Positions 33,337-48,740 of a stretch of 64,000 bases of DNA are shown piece after piece. The translations under genes and the position numbers were made by a program. The DNA comes from Paenibacillus sabuli. GTDB taxonomy: Bacteria; Bacillota; Bacilli; Paenibacillales; Paenibacillaceae. Position 1 is the first letter of the stretch. Every line of letters starts with the position of its first letter. The notes below the pieces were generated by a model. That model did not search any database. It worked only from the letters and a program-made list of their open reading frames with translations, and had not been told where the DNA came from. The stretch lies in NCBI RefSeq assembly GCF_014705605.1, contig NZ_JACXIZ010000021.1:120635-184634 (forward strand), in the 5' to 3' direction.

Positions 33337-36300
33337 TTACTTCTGCAGCACCGGCATCGGACGCGAGGAGAAATTGATCGTCTCCAGCATCTTCAGCAGC
33401 GCTCGTACCGTATCCAGCGAGGTCATGCAGACAGCGCCGTTCTCTACTGCTTCGCGGCGGATACGGAATCCGTCGCGCTCCGGCGTCTTGCCCTTGGTCA
33501 GCGTATTGACGACGAAGTGCGCCTGCCCCAGTCGAATCAGATCAAGAATGTTCGGCGCCCCCTCGCTCAGCTTGTTCACGCGAGTGACGTGCATGCCCGC
33601 CTCCTCCAGCGCGCGCGCCGTGCCGCCGGTGGCGATCAGGTTGTATCCGAGCTCGTAGAAGCCGCGCAAAATCTCGATCGCTTCTTCCTTGTCCTTGTCG
33701 GCGACCGTGGCGATGATGCCGCCGGCCTGCGGAATGCGCATGCCCGCGCCGAGCAGTCCCTTGTAGAGCGCCTTCGCATATTGCGCGTCGCGGCCCATGA
33801 CCTCGCCGGTTGACTTCATCTCCGGCGTCAGCGTCGGATCGACGCGGCGCAGCTTGGCGAAGGAGAAGACCGGCACCTTGACCGAAACAAAGTCGTCCTC
33901 CGGCCACAGTCCGTCGGTATAGCCGAGCGAAGCCAGCTTCGTGCCGAGGATCGCCTTCGTCGCCAGATTCGCCATCGGGATGTTCGTCACCTTGCTGAGG
34001 AACGGCACCGTGCGCGAGGAGCGCGGGTTGACCTCAATGACATACACCTGATCCTGAAAGATGACGAACTGGATGTTGACCAGGCCAATCACCTTGAGCG
34101 CCTTGGCAATGCTGATCGTGATGTCGACGATCTGCCGCTTGATGTCCTCGGACAGCGATTGCGGCGGATAGACCGCGATCGAGTCGCCGGAGTGCACGCC
34201 CGCGCGCTCGACATGCTCCATGATGCCCGGGATGAGCACCGTCTCGCCGTCGCAGATCGCGTCGACCTCTGCCTCCTTGCCGAGCATGTAGCGGTCGATC
34301 AGCACCGGATGCTCCGGATTGATCTTGACCGCCTGCTCCATGTAGCTGAGCAGCTCCGTGTCGGAGTAGACGATCTCCATCGCCCGTCCCCCGAGCACAT
34401 AGGACGGCCGGACGAGCACCGGATAGCCGAGCGAATCGGCCGTGCTGACCGCCTCGTCGACCGAGATGACGGTCTTGCCATCAGGCTGGGCGATCTCGAG
34501 ACTGCGCAGCAGCGCCTCGAATTTTTTGCGGTCCTCGGCTGCGTCGATCGATTCCAGACTGGAGCCGAGGATGCGCACGCCCGCCTTGGCCAGCGGCGCC
34601 GCCAGATTGATCGCCGTCTGCCCGCCGAACTGCACGATGACGCCGAGCGGCTGCTCCTGCTCGATGACGTTCATCACGTCCTCGAAGAAGAGCGGCTCGA
34701 AGTACAGCCGGTCCGACGTATTGAAGTCGGTCGAGACCGTCTCCGGGTTGTTGTTAATAATGACCGCCTCGTAGCCCGCGTCCTGGATGGCCCAGACTGC
34801 GTGCACCGTGGAGTAGTCGAACTCGATGCCCTGGCCGATCCGGATCGGACCGGAGCCGAGCACCAGCACCTTCTCCTTGGTCGTCGGCGTCACCTCGTTC
34901 TCAGTCTCGTACGTCGAGTAATAATAAGGCGTCGTCGCCTCGAATTCGGCCGCGCACGTATCGACCATTTTGTACACCGGCTTCAGACCGGAGGCCTGGC
35001 GGTGCGTGCGGATCTCCTGCTCCGTCGTCAGCGAGCCCGCCTTGCCCGAGCTGCGCAGCTCGGCGATCGAGCGGTCGCTGAAGCCCATCCGCTTGGCCGT
35101 GTAGAGCGTCTCCTCCGAGAGCGTCGCTTCTTCGGCAATCGTGCGCTCGAATTGCACGATGCGCTCGATCTTGTCCAGGAACCACCAGTCGATACTCGTC
35201 AGATCCTGGATATCCTGCAGGGTGTAACCGCGGCGGAACGCCTCCGCGACGAGGAACATCCGCTCGTCGTCCGGCTTTTGCAGGCGCGTGCGCATGACGG
35301 CGTCGTCCAGCGCCTCGAGCTCCTGGACATGCAGCCGATGCACGCCGATCTCCAGCGAACGCACCGCCTTGTGAATCGACTCCTCGAAGGTGCGGCCGAT
35401 CGCCATCACCTCGCCCGTCGCCTTCATCTGCGTGCCGAGCTTGCGATTGGCGGAGATGAACTTGTCGAACGGCCAGCGCGGAATCTTGGAGACAATGTAG
35501 TCGAGCGTCGGCTCGAAGCAGGCATAGGTCTGGCCCGTGACCGGATTGACAATCTCGTCGAGCGTATAGCCGATGGCGATCTTGGCGGCCATCTTGGCGA
35601 TCGGGTAGCCGGTCGCCTTGGAAGCAAGCGCCGACGAGCGGCTGACCCGCGGATTGACCTCGATGACATAGTACTGATAGCTGTGCGGATCGAGCGCGAA
35701 CTGGACGTTGCAGCCGCCTTCGATGTTGAGCGCGCGAATGATCTTCAGCGACGCCGAGCGCAGCATCTGATACTCGCGGTCGGAGAGCGTCTGGCTCGGC
35801 GCGACGACGATGCTGTCGCCCGTATGCACGCCCACCGGGTCGAAGTTCTCCATGTTGCAGACGACGATGCAGTTGTCCGCCGCGTCGCGCATGACCTCAT
35901 ACTCGACTTCCTTCATGCCGGCGATGCTCTTCTCGACCAGACACTGACCGATCGGGCTGTAGCGCAAGCCGGAAGCGACGATTTCGAGCAGTTCTTCTTC
36001 ATTGGCGCAGATGCCGCCGCCCGTACCGCCGAGCGTATAGGCCGGACGGACGATGATCGGATAGCCGATCGTATTCGCGAATTCGACGGCTTCGGCGATC
36101 GTCGTGACGATCGTGCTCTCCGGCACCGGCTGCTCCAACTCGCGCATCAGCTCGCGGAACAGGTCGCGGTCCTCGGCCTTCTCGATGGCCGTCAGCTGCG
36201 TACCGAGCAGCTTGACGTTCTCGCGCTCCAGTACGCCGTCGCGGGCCAGCTCGACCGCCATATTGAGGCCGGTCTGGCCGCCGAGCGTCGGCAGCAGGCC

Positions 36301-36552
36301 GTCCGGACGCTCCTGACGGATGATCTGGGAGACGAAGTCGAGCGTGATGGGCTCAATGTACACCTTGTCGGCCATATTCGTATCGGTCATGATCGTCGCA
36401 GGGTTGCTGTTGATCAGGACGACCTCCATGCCCTCTTCCTTGAGCGCCTGACAGGCCTGGGTACCGGCATAGTCGAACTCCGCGGCTTGTCCGATGACGA
36501 TCGGACCGGAGCCGATGACGAGGATCTTTTTCAGCTTCTCATTTTTGGGCAT
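33337..36552 (-). CDS. carB: Carbamoyl-phosphate synthase, large subunit
   Basis: A 1071-residue enzyme with the usual duplicated ATP-grasp halves (about 1-400 and 550-935), an oligomerisation domain between them and the C-terminal MGS allosteric domain (about 936-1071, starting [10 protein letters not shown]). [15 protein letters not shown] and [15 protein letters not shown] open the two halves. It overlaps carA by 14 nt. As part of the pyr operon it should supply carbamoyl phosphate for pyrimidines. Confidence 0.97.
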   Translation of the reverse strand: MPKNEKLKKILVIGSGPIVIGQAAEFDYAGTQACQALKEEGMEVVLINSNPATIMTDTNMADKVYIEPITLDFVSQIIRQERPDGLLPTLGGQTGLNMAVELARDGVLERENVKLLGTQLTAIEKAEDRDLFRELMRELEQPVPESTIVTTIAEAVEFANTIGYPIIVRPAYTLGGTGGGICANEEELLEIVASGLRYSPIGQCLVEKSIAGMKEVEYEVMRDAADNCIVVCNMENFDPVGVHTGDSIVVAPSQTLSDREYQMLRSASLKIIRALNIEGGCNVQFALDPHSYQYYVIEVNPRVSRSSALASKATGYPIAKMAAKIAIGYTLDEIVNPVTGQTYACFEPTLDYIVSKIPRWPFDKFISANRKLGTQMKATGEVMAIGRTFEESIHKAVRSLEIGVHRLHVQELEALDDAVMRTRLQKPDDERMFLVAEAFRRGYTLQDIQDLTSIDWWFLDKIERIVQFERTIAEEATLSEETLYTAKRMGFSDRSIAELRSSGKAGSLTTEQEIRTHRQASGLKPVYKMVDTCAAEFEATTPYYYSTYETENEVTPTTKEKVLVLGSGPIRIGQGIEFDYSTVHAVWAIQDAGYEAVIINNNPETVSTDFNTSDRLYFEPLFFEDVMNVIEQEQPLGVIVQFGGQTAINLAAPLAKAGVRILGSSLESIDAAEDRKKFEALLRSLEIAQPDGKTVISVDEAVSTADSLGYPVLVRPSYVLGGRAMEIVYSDTELLSYMEQAVKINPEHPVLIDRYMLGKEAEVDAICDGETVLIPGIMEHVERAGVHSGDSIAVYPPQSLSEDIKRQIVDITISIAKALKVIGLVNIQFVIFQDQVYVIEVNPRSSRTVPFLSKVTNIPMANLATKAILGTKLASLGYTDGLWPEDDFVSVKVPVFSFAKLRRVDPTLTPEMKSTGEVMGRDAQYAKALYKGLLGAGMRIPQAGGIIATVADKDKEEAIEILRGFYELGYNLIATGGTARALEEAGMHVTRVNKLSEGAPNILDLIRLGQAHFVVNTLTKGKTPERDGFRIRREAVENGAVCMTSLDTVRALLKMLETINFSSRPMPVLQK

Positions 36553-37684
36553 ACAGCAGCTCCCCTTTCAGCGTTTCGGACAGCTCGGCCTGGCGCGCCT
36601 TGCGCGGATGGCTGCGCTTGTGCTCGCGGATCATTTCCAGGAATTCGTCGAACAGGTAGCCCGAGTCGAACGGACCCGGAGCGGCTTCCGGATGATATTG
36701 CACCGAGAATGCCGGATGCGTGTCATGCTTCAGCCCTTCGATTGTGCGGTCGTTGTTGTTGATATGGGTGACGGACAATCCCGTGCCCTCGATCGAATCC
36801 TTCAGCACGGTATAGCCGTGGTTCTGCGAAGTGATATAGCAGCGGCCGCTGGCCAGCTCCTTGACCGGGTGATTGCCGCCGCGATGGCCGAACTTCAGCT
36901 TGGTCGTGTCGGCGCCGCAGGCCAGCGCGAACAGCTGGTGGCCGAGACAGATGCCGAAGATCGGGTATTCGCCGATCAGCTCGCGCAGCGTCGCCACCGA
37001 TTCCGGCGCGTCCTTGGGGTCGCCGGGGCCATTGGAGAGCTGGATGCCGTCCGGATTGAGACGGCGGATCTGCTCGGCCGTCGTGTCGTGCGGGACGACG
37101 ACGACATCGCAGCCGCGCTTGGTCAGCTCGCGCAGGATGCCGCTCTTGGCGCCGTAGTCGATCAGCACGATACGCTCGCCCTCGCCCGGGCTGGAGAAGA
37201 CATGCGGCGTCGAGGTCCGCTGCACCTGGTCGCGCATGAGCGGCTTGGTGCCCATATGCGCCAGCAGCTCCTCTGTCGATTCGCCGCCGGTCGTGAGGAT
37301 GCCCTTCATCGTGCCGTGATGGCGCAGCTTGCGGGTCAGCATGCGCGTGTCGATATCGCTGATGCCCGGAATCTCGTATTCCTTGAGCAGATTGTCAATC
37401 GAATATTCCGCGCGCCAGTTGCTCGGCACCGGCTCGTGACGGCGCACGACGAAGCCGTGAATGTACGGCCGCACCGCCTCGAAGTCGTCGCGCGTGATGC
37501 CGTAATTGCCGATCAGCGGGTAGGTCATCGTCACGATCTGTCCGCAATAGGACGGGTCGGAGAGCACCTCCTGATAGCCGGTGATGCCGGTATTGAACAC
37601 GACCTCGCCGAAGGTCTGACCTTCCGCGCCGAACGAACGCCCGGTGAACAGCGTCCCGTCTTCCAACAACAGTCTTGCCTGCAT
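36539..37684 (-). CDS. carA: Carbamoyl-phosphate synthase, small (glutaminase) subunit
   Basis: A 381-residue subunit with an N-terminal CPSase domain ([35 protein letters not shown]) and a C-terminal class I glutaminase with the nucleophile Cys in F-G-I-C-L-G-H-Q and the His/Glu pair in Q-Y-H-P-E-A. AAGGAG lies before the ATG. It overlaps carB. Confidence 0.97.
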   Translation of the reverse strand: MQARLLLEDGTLFTGRSFGAEGQTFGEVVFNTGITGYQEVLSDPSYCGQIVTMTYPLIGNYGITRDDFEAVRPYIHGFVVRRHEPVPSNWRAEYSIDNLLKEYEIPGISDIDTRMLTRKLRHHGTMKGILTTGGESTEELLAHMGTKPLMRDQVQRTSTPHVFSSPGEGERIVLIDYGAKSGILRELTKRGCDVVVVPHDTTAEQIRRLNPDGIQLSNGPGDPKDAPESVATLRELIGEYPIFGICLGHQLFALACGADTTKLKFGHRGGNHPVKELASGRCYITSQNHGYTVLKDSIEGTGLSVTHINNNDRTIEGLKHDTHPAFSVQYHPEAAPGPFDSGYLFDEFLEMIREHKRSHPRKARQAELSETLKGELLYAQK

Positions 37685-37793
37685 GCGTATCACTCCTTGG
37701 GTATGATGCTGGTTATCGTGTATCGGCATGCTGCCGATGTCAAGTCTCTCCTGTCGCTCCTGCGTCCGCGGTCTTCGCGACCCGGCTGCGCGA

Positions 37794-39077
37794 TTATTGC
37801 GCCTCGCGCCAGACGACGCGTCCGCCGACCATCGTCAGCACCGGCCAGCCTTGCAGCTTCCATCCGCCGAACGGCGTGTTCTTGCCCTTGGAGACGAAGG
37901 TCTCCGGATCGACGGCGCGCTCCTCGTCCAGATCAATCAGAGTAAGATCGGCCGGCGCGTCCGGCTCCAGGCGCCCGCTGTCCAGGCCGAAGACGCGGGC
38001 CGGATCGCTCGTCATGCGGCGCAGCAGGAAGCCGAGGCTCCAGCGGCCGGTCGCGACGAAGCGGGAGTAGAGCAGCGGGAAGGCCGTCTCGAAGCCGACA
38101 ATGCCGAACGGCGCCAGCTCCATGCCGCGGCCCTTCTCCTCGGCGCTGTGGGGCGCGTGGTCGGTGACGACCATGTCGATCGTGCCGTCCTCGATCGCGC
38201 CGATCATCGCCTCGACGTCGCGCGGCGTGCGCAGCGGCGGATTCATTTTCCAGTTCGGGTCCATGCCGGGAATATCCTCGTCCGAGAGCAGCAGATGATG
38301 CGGGCACACCTCGGCCGTGACGCGGATGCCGAGCTGCTTGGCCAGCCGGATCAAGCGCACCGATTGCTCCGTGCTGACATGGCAGACGTGATAATGCGCG
38401 CCGGTCGCCTCGGCCAGCAGGATGTCGCGTCCGACATGGATCGCCTCGGATTCGTTGGGGATACCCTTCAGCCCGTGGCGACGCGCGAATTCACCCTCGC
38501 TGACGAAGCCGCCGACGACGAGCGAATCGTCCTCGCAATGCGCGATGATCGGCCGATCCAGCGATTGGGCCAGCGCCATCGCATCCTTCATCATTTGGGC
38601 GCTCTGCACGCCTACGCCGTCGTCGGTGAAGCCGATTGCGCCGGCCGCCTTGAGCGCTTCAAAATCCGTTAGCTCGCGACCGAGCTCGTTTTTCGTAATG
38701 GCCGCATACGGCAGCACCTTGACCGCGCCCTCGCGCTGCGCCTTGTCCAGGATGTAGCTGACCGTCTCCGGCGTATCCGTGACCGGCCGCGTATTCGGCA
38801 TGCAGGCGATCGTCGTGAACCCGCCCTTGGCCGCCGACAGCGTCCCCGTGGCGATGTCCTCCTTGTGCTCGAAGCCAGGATCGCGCAGATGCACATGCAT
38901 ATCGATCAGTCCCGGCGCCAGCAGCTTGCCGGTCGCATCCACGACCTCATAGTCGCCCGAGGCAGGCGCCTCTGAAGTGATCTCGGCGATCCTGCCCTCC
39001 TCGACGCGCACATGCATCAGCTCCGTGCCGCCGCTCGCCTCGTTCCAGATCTTGCCGTTTATAATCCACGTCGTCAT
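37794..39077 (-). CDS. pyrC: Dihydroorotase, class I
   Basis: A 427-residue zinc amidohydrolase. Metal and substrate motifs are D-M-H-V-H-L-R-D-P-G-F-E-H-K, C-M-P-N-T, H-C-E-D, H-V-C-H-V-S-T and V-T-D-H-A-P-H. The start is placed at M-E-R-R-T-F by GAGAGGAG; an inner M-T-T-W start six codons on is the alternative. It lies between pyrB (53 nt) and carA. Confidence 0.95.
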   Translation of the reverse strand: MTTWIINGKIWNEASGGTELMHVRVEEGRIAEITSEAPASGDYEVVDATGKLLAPGLIDMHVHLRDPGFEHKEDIATGTLSAAKGGFTTIACMPNTRPVTDTPETVSYILDKAQREGAVKVLPYAAITKNELGRELTDFEALKAAGAIGFTDDGVGVQSAQMMKDAMALAQSLDRPIIAHCEDDSLVVGGFVSEGEFARRHGLKGIPNESEAIHVGRDILLAEATGAHYHVCHVSTEQSVRLIRLAKQLGIRVTAEVCPHHLLLSDEDIPGMDPNWKMNPPLRTPRDVEAMIGAIEDGTIDMVVTDHAPHSAEEKGRGMELAPFGIVGFETAFPLLYSRFVATGRWSLGFLLRRMTSDPARVFGLDSGRLEPDAPADLTLIDLDEERAVDPETFVSKGKNTPFGGWKLQGWPVLTMVGGRVVWREAQ

Positions 39078-39130
39078 GAACGTTCTCCTCTCCATTATGC
39101 GCTGTTCTCGCCTGTTGTATCGGAAGCCGG

Positions 39131-40848
<1,718 letters not shown>

Positions 40849-40849
40849 C

Positions 40850-40884
40850 TACCTTGACAGCCTCTCTGGACTGCATTAAAGGTA
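40850..40884 (-). promoter_or_regulatory. PyrR-binding loop (anti-antiterminator) in the pyr leader
   Basis: On the minus strand AGTCCAGAGAGGCT (40859-40872) matches the PyrR loop consensus ARUCCNGNGAGGYU at every position. It is capped by a CAG/CTG upper stem, an internal bulge and a TACCTT/AAGGTA lower stem. The 190 nt between it and the terminator hold further hairpin-forming arms. Confidence 0.9.
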
Positions 40885-40903
40885 CTTCGTTTGCATTAGA
40901 AGA

Positions 40904-40932
40904 ATTATCACACGTTCGACAAAAGAAGTCAA
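40904..40932 (-). promoter_or_regulatory. SigA-type promoter of the pyr operon
   Basis: TTGACT and GATAAT are separated by 17 nt on the minus strand, giving a leader of roughly 290 nt before pyrR. It lies just past the dapL stop. Confidence 0.75.
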
Positions 40933-40941
40933 GATCTTTTG

Positions 40942-42189
40942 CTACAGCGTCAGCTTGCGAATGCGCTCGACCGCCGCTTCGGTATTTTCGCGGCTGCCGA
41001 AGGCCGTCAGGCGGAAGTAGCCTTGTCCGCTCTGACCGAAGCCCACGCCCGGGGTGCCGACGATATGGGCTTCGGACAGCAGCTTGTCGAAGAAAGCCCA
41101 GGAGTCGAGACCGCGCGGCGTTTTCAGCCAGATATAAGGCGCGTTCACGCCGCCGAATACGTCGAGGCCGATCGATTTCAGACCGTCGCGGATGATTGCG
41201 GCGTTGGTCATGTAATAGCTGACCAGCTCCGCAATTTGGGCCTTGCCCTCCGACGAATAGATGGCTGCAGCGCCGCGTTGCGTCACATAGGATACGCCGT
41301 TGAATTTCGTGCTGTGACGGCGGTTCCACAGGTCATTGACGTGGTATTCTTTGCCCGCCTCGTCAAAAGCCTTAAGCTCGCGGGGCACGACCGTGTAGGC
41401 GCAACGCACGCCGGTGAAGCCGGCCGTCTTGGAGAAGCTGCGGAATTCGATGGCCACTTCCTTGGCGCCTTCGATCTCATAGATGCTGTGCGGCACGTCC
41501 TCTTCCTGAATATAGGCCTCGTAGGCCGAATCGTACAGGATGATGCTGTCGTTGGCCTTGGCGTAATCGACCCATTTTTTGAGCTCGTCCTTGGTCAGCG
41601 TCATGCCGGTCGGATTGTTCGGGTAACAGAGATAGATCAGATCGACCTTGCGATCGGGCAGGCTCGGCTTGAAGCCGTTCTCCGCGCTGCTCGGCAGGTA
41701 GGTCATGTTGGTATAGCGATTCGTTTCTTTATTGAACGTGCCGGAGCGGCCCGCCATGACGTTGGTGTCGACATAGACCGGGTAGACCGGATCCTGCACC
41801 GCGACCGAGCTGTTTTGGCTGAAAATTTCCTGGATGTTGCCGACGTCGCATTTGGAGCCGTCGCTGACAAACACTTCATTCGTGCCGATCTCGATGCCGC
41901 GCGACTTGTAGTCGCCTGCAATAATGGCGTCGATCAGAAAATCGTAGCCTTGCTCCGGACCGTAGCCGCGGAAGGAGCCCGGCTCCGCCATTTCGTCCAC
42001 GGCCGCATGCATGGCGTTTACGACGGCCTGCGGAAGGCCGCGCGTGACGTCGCCGATGCCGAGGCTGATGATGCTCGCCTCCGGATTTTCCTTCGTAAAG
42101 GCCGTGCGGCGTTTTGCGATTTCCGAGAACAGATAGCTGCCCTGCAGCTCTGTATAATGTTGGTTAATGTTTGCCACTTTTGTATCCAC
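40942..42189 (-). CDS. dapL: LL-diaminopimelate aminotransferase
   Basis: A 415-residue fold-type I aminotransferase that makes LL-DAP directly from tetrahydrodipicolinate, bypassing the acylated intermediates. [32 protein letters not shown] and the PLP lysine in [13 protein letters not shown] identify the DapL group. The start is GTG at 42189; a second GTG 12 nt inside is possible because the ribosome site (AAAGG) is closer to it than usual for the first. The gene stands between pyrR and rluD. Confidence 0.92.
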   Translation of the reverse strand: MDTKVANINQHYTELQGSYLFSEIAKRRTAFTKENPEASIISLGIGDVTRGLPQAVVNAMHAAVDEMAEPGSFRGYGPEQGYDFLIDAIIAGDYKSRGIEIGTNEVFVSDGSKCDVGNIQEIFSQNSSVAVQDPVYPVYVDTNVMAGRSGTFNKETNRYTNMTYLPSSAENGFKPSLPDRKVDLIYLCYPNNPTGMTLTKDELKKWVDYAKANDSIILYDSAYEAYIQEEDVPHSIYEIEGAKEVAIEFRSFSKTAGFTGVRCAYTVVPRELKAFDEAGKEYHVNDLWNRRHSTKFNGVSYVTQRGAAAIYSSEGKAQIAELVSYYMTNAAIIRDGLKSIGLDVFGGVNAPYIWLKTPRGLDSWAFFDKLLSEAHIVGTPGVGFGQSGQGYFRLTAFGSRENTEAAVERIRKLTL

Positions 42190-42315
42190 ACCTTTCAGTT
42201 CATCTTCGTTTCAGGCGCACGCCCGTTATGCCTCTTATGCCTACCTCTCAGCATAACGCGAGCCGGCGCAAGCTGATAATGCATGAAATAACGAAAAGTT
42301 TGCACTCCTGCGCAT

Positions 42316-42355
42316 GCTCAGCGGTTGCTCAGCGGTTGCTTAGCGGTTGCGCAGC
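42316..42355. repeat. 11-bp direct tandem repeat spanning the rluD stop
   Basis: Three copies of GCTCAGCGGTT (the third with one change), then a decayed fourth, run across the 3' end of rluD. Copies begin at 42316, 42327, 42338 and 42349. Confidence 0.8.
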
Positions 42356-43287
42356 GCAGTCAACACATGCTCGAAATCGGCGGGGAGCGGCGCCTCGAAT
42401 TGCAGCCTGCGCCCGTCGGACGGGTGGTCGAAGCCAAGCACCGCCGCATGCAGGGCCTGCCCGTTCAGCGCCACCGTTTTGCTGCGGCCGTATACCGGAT
42501 CGCCGGCCAGCGGGTAGCCGATATACTTCATATGCACCCGAATCTGGTGCGTGCGCCCGGTCTCGAGCTGCAGCTCCAGCAACGTATAATCGTCCAGCCG
42601 CTCCAGCACAAGAAAATGACTCACCGCGTCGCGGCTGGCACGGTCGGTTACCGTGAACAGCTTGCGATCCTTCGGATCGCGGCCGATCGGCGCGTCAATC
42701 GTACCCTGATCATGCGGCAGATTGCCATGTACCAGGGCAATATATTTGCGCGTAACCGAATGCAAACGCAGCTGCTCGGAAAGCAGGTGATGCGCACGAT
42801 CGTTTTTGGCCGCCATTAGCAGACCCGTCGTGTCCTTGTCGATCCGATGCACGATGCCGGGCCTGTACTCGCCATTGATCAGCGGCAGCTCTCCGCAATG
42901 ATGCATCAACGCATGGACCAGCGTGCCGCTGCTGTGCCCCGGAGCCGGATGGACGACCATGCCGCGCGGCTTGTTGATCACGATCACGTCCGCATCCTCG
43001 TGTACAATATCGAGCGGGATCGCCTCGGGGACAATGCCGATGTGCTGCGGCTCGGGGATGCTCAGCCGAATCTGATCGCCTTCGGCGAGTCGCTGGTTCG
43101 CTTTGGCCGGAGCCTGGTTAACCTCGACGTGGCCGGCGCGTATCCAATCTTGCACGAGCGTCCGCGATGCGCCTTCCTCCTTGACCAGCTCGACGATCAG
43201 CTTGTCCAGCCGTTCCCCCGACTCGCCCGCCGAGACGACCCACTCTTCCGCTTCGTCGCTATACTGACTGCTTTCCGTCTGGTTCAT
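42340..43287 (-). CDS. rluD: RluD-family 23S rRNA pseudouridine synthase (YlyB)
   Basis: A 315-residue protein with an N-terminal S4 domain (G-E-R-L-D-K-L-I-V...L-V-Q-D-W-I-R-A-G-H-V) and a pseudouridine synthase domain with the catalytic Asp in H-R-I-D-K-D-T-T-G-L, then E-T-G-R-T-H-Q-I-R-V-H-M. It overlaps lspA by 29 nt, and lspA-ylyB is the B. subtilis order. The exact uridine targets cannot be read from sequence. Confidence 0.94.
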   Translation of the reverse strand: MNQTESSQYSDEAEEWVVSAGESGERLDKLIVELVKEEGASRTLVQDWIRAGHVEVNQAPAKANQRLAEGDQIRLSIPEPQHIGIVPEAIPLDIVHEDADVIVINKPRGMVVHPAPGHSSGTLVHALMHHCGELPLINGEYRPGIVHRIDKDTTGLLMAAKNDRAHHLLSEQLRLHSVTRKYIALVHGNLPHDQGTIDAPIGRDPKDRKLFTVTDRASRDAVSHFLVLERLDDYTLLELQLETGRTHQIRVHMKYIGYPLAGDPVYGRSKTVALNGQALHAAVLGFDHPSDGRRLQFEAPLPADFEHVLTALRNR

Positions 43288-43786
43288 CGTTGTTGTCCTT
43301 TCCTTCCTCGCGGGGCGCTTCTTTTTTTTCGTCGCGCATCGACAGCACCGTGTCGAGCATGATCAGCGCGACGCCGCAGACGATTCCCGAATCGGCGACA
43401 TTGAAGATCGGGAACGTGTAGCTGCCAAAATTGAATTGCAGGAAATCGACGACCTCGCCGTACAAGGCGCGGTCCAAAAAGTTGCCGAACGCGCCGCCCA
43501 GCACCAGTCCGAGGCCGACCAGCAGCACCTTGCGTCCCGAATTGCGATTCAAGTACATATACGTCAAGATGCCCGCGACCACGACGAGCGTGATGAGGAT
43601 AAAAAACGTAGTCTGCTCTTGCAGAATGCCAAAGGCCGCTCCCCGATTTCGGTGAGAGGTAATGATAAAAAAGTTGCCGATGATCGAGAGCTTATCGCCG
43701 ATCTCCAGTTGGGTCTCGATGATCTTTTTGGTGATGTAATCAAGGACGAACACGGCCATCGCGATCCAGTAGTAATAAAACCTCAT
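43259..43786 (-). CDS. lspA: Lipoprotein signal peptidase (signal peptidase II)
   Basis: A 175-residue membrane aspartyl protease with four helices. The catalytic Asp residues lie in N-F-L-D-R-A and F-N-V-A-D-S-G-I. H-R-N-R-G-A-A-F-G-I precedes them. The acidic/basic tail after the last helix (about 30 residues) is long but soluble. It serves the lipoproteins of this genome, among them the two in the ABC operon at 24-31 kb. Confidence 0.95.
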   Translation of the reverse strand: MRFYYYWIAMAVFVLDYITKKIIETQLEIGDKLSIIGNFFIITSHRNRGAAFGILQEQTTFFILITLVVVAGILTYMYLNRNSGRKVLLVGLGLVLGGAFGNFLDRALYGEVVDFLQFNFGSYTFPIFNVADSGIVCGVALIMLDTVLSMRDEKKEAPREEGKDNNDEPDGKQSV

Positions 43787-43958
43787 TGCCTGCCCCCTCT
43801 AAATAAACGTCTTCGTTCCATTCGATTGATCGTCCATATTGTAGCATATCCGCCGGGCGCGGACCAGTTTACCAGGCCTTCCACACTTGTCTGGGGTTAA
43901 CCGCGGCCCGGCAGGCAAAAGCTAATCCGGAAGCGAGATAAAAAGGAGCGTGACGCGC

Positions 43959-44666
43959 ATGGGCGAAACGAATGCAGAGCGCAAGCTGAAGCAACGCTTG
44001 ACGAAAGAAAAAGAGCGGCTCGAGCGTGAGCTGAGCCAAAATCGGAGCTACAACCTCGCCAGTGCGATGCGGGAGTCGACCGGCGAGCTGTCGACCAACG
44101 ACAACCATCCGGCCGACAATGCTACCGACCTGTACGAGCGCGGCAAGGACATTGCCTTGCTGGAGCAAGAGGAGCTGCACCTTGTCCGGATTCAGGAGGC
44201 GCTGGAAGCGCTCGAAGCCGGAACGTACGGCATTTGCCGCGCCTGCGGACGCCGCATTGATCCGGAGCGGCTCGAAGCGGTCCCGGACAGTCTGTATTGC
44301 GTCGAGCACGCGCCGCGTCACACCGTCTCCGAACGGCGCCCGGCCGAAGAATCTCCCGCACCCTTCGGCCGTTCCGATCCCGATGCGGGCCGAGGTCCGG
44401 GCGGCTTCGACGGCGAGGACGCCTGGCAGACGGTCGAGAGCTGGGGCAACTCCGATTCGCCGGCGATGCGGGAATTTCCGGTCGAAGACTTTTACGACGA
44501 GCTCGGCGGCAACCCCGACGACAACGAAGGGTTCGTCGAACCGCTCGAAAGCTTTGTCGCTACCGACATGACCGGCACTAGCCGCTTTGTCTACCGCAAT
44601 CGCCAATACCGCGATTACATCGACCGCGGCGAATACGAGGTCGAGATCGACATGTCCGGCGAGTAG
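43959..44666 (+). CDS. TraR/DksA-type zinc-finger protein (YlyA/YteA-like)
   Basis: A 235-residue protein: a coiled-coil N-terminus (E-R-K-L-K-Q-R-L-T-K-E-K-E-R-L), D-N-A-T-D-L-Y-E-R-G-K-D, then the DksA/TraR finger G-I-C-R-A-C-G-R-R...Y-C-V-E-H in which the last Cys of the usual four is replaced by His. The C-terminal 110 residues are acidic and Gly-rich and contain paired acidic motifs. The ATG at 43959 is chosen since AAGGAG is 10 nt away, versus 1 nt from an earlier GTG. It is the only plus-strand gene in this block. Confidence 0.85.
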   Translation: MGETNAERKLKQRLTKEKERLERELSQNRSYNLASAMRESTGELSTNDNHPADNATDLYERGKDIALLEQEELHLVRIQEALEALEAGTYGICRACGRRIDPERLEAVPDSLYCVEHAPRHTVSERRPAEESPAPFGRSDPDAGRGPGGFDGEDAWQTVESWGNSDSPAMREFPVEDFYDELGGNPDDNEGFVEPLESFVATDMTGTSRFVYRNRQYRDYIDRGEYEVEIDMSGE

Positions 44667-44702
44667 TGCTGTCGGTACAAGTCCATACCGACGCTCAAAG
44701 CC

Positions 44703-47804
<3,102 letters not shown>

Positions 47805-47849
47805 CGCGACGATCCCACCTTTGACGTTGAATGTAAAAAACAAACAAAA

Positions 47850-48130
47850 AAACCTCCTCCCGAAAGGGACGAGGTCTGCTCGCGTTACCACCCTAATTCC
47901 GCTGGCCCGGCTGTCGAAACGGCCAAGCAAACGGCTGCTCTGTACGGACATGCATCCGCAGTCTCGTTAACGGGAGACGCCCGTCTGCGCTTACTGCCGG
48001 CTTCGGCGCAGCTTCTCGGAGATGATTTTCATCGGCGGCCCGAACATCGGCTTGCAGCACTACGCCGACTCTCTGGAGGACTGGCCTGCCCATTACTCGT
48101 TCTCGTCATCGAATGGTTTGCGTTATGCTT
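47850..48130 (-). promoter_or_regulatory. T-box leader of ileS
   Basis: On the minus strand the leader has a long Stem I region with a GAGTA motif and ATC triplets near its 3' side, the T-box sequence AGGGTGGTAACGCG (about 47881-47894), and a terminator with arms ACCTCGTCCC/GGGAGGAGGT and a T run. This is the normal layout of an uncharged-tRNA-Ile sensor. The exact specifier register is not resolved by eye. Confidence 0.9.
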
Positions 48131-48133
48131 ATA

Positions 48134-48162
48134 GTTATACGCCGGACGGCGCCTTTTGTCAA
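48134..48162 (-). promoter_or_regulatory. SigA-type promoter of ileS
   Basis: TTGACA and TATAAC are 17 nt apart on the minus strand, directly downstream of the divIVA stop, feeding the T-box leader. Confidence 0.88.
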
Positions 48163-48168
48163 ACGAAG

Positions 48169-48657
48169 CTACTCGGTCGTCGCCACTTCTCTCGAAGCCG
48201 TCTCCAGCGAATCCCATCCGTCGTGGCTCAGCAGATCGAGCTGCGCCTCGACCAAGGTGCGAAAACGGGCGCGGTAGATGGATGCTTGCTTGCGCAGCTC
48301 CTCGACCTCCAGCGACACTTTGCGCGACTTGGCCAGCGAATCGTTAATGATGCGATCAGCGTTTTTCTCCGCCTCTTTGACGATCAGTTGGGCTTCCTTT
48401 TTGGCATTCTGCTTCACTTCGTCGGCGGCTTCCTGGGCCACGATGATCGTCTTGCTGAGGGTTTCCTCGATGTTGGAGAAATGACCCAGCTTTTCCTGGA
48501 GCGTCAAAATCTGATTTTGCAGCTCCTTGTTTTCCCGAATGATCGCTTCGTAGTCCTTGATCACCTGATCGAGAAACTCGTTGACCTCGTCCTCGTCGTA
48601 TCCGCGCAGCCTGCGGCCGAATTCCTTATTATGTATATCCAGCGGTGTAAGCGGCAT
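48169..48657 (-). CDS. divIVA: DivIVA polar/septal scaffold protein
   Basis: A 162-residue protein. The N-terminal domain (L-T-P-L-D-I-H-N-K-E-F-G-R-R-L-R-G-Y-D-E-D-E-V-N) binds curved membrane; the remainder is coiled coil (about residues 30-140). The family recruits division and sporulation factors at cell poles. It sits between ylmH and ileS, as in B. subtilis. Confidence 0.95.
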   Translation of the reverse strand: MPLTPLDIHNKEFGRRLRGYDEDEVNEFLDQVIKDYEAIIRENKELQNQILTLQEKLGHFSNIEETLSKTIIVAQEAADEVKQNAKKEAQLIVKEAEKNADRIINDSLAKSRKVSLEVEELRKQASIYRARFRTLVEAQLDLLSHDGWDSLETASREVATTE

Positions 48658-48740
48658 CTGTGCACCTCCTAGTGAATTGTCGGCCTACCTTGCTCCTGCC
48701 TAGTTGATTCGACAAAGCTGCACAAAATCCTGCAACACCT

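Noticed and set aside
34159..36762. An 867-codon plus-strand open frame
   Set aside because: It is antisense to carB, and its low-complexity Asp/Arg/Leu-rich translation reflects codon bias of the real gene.
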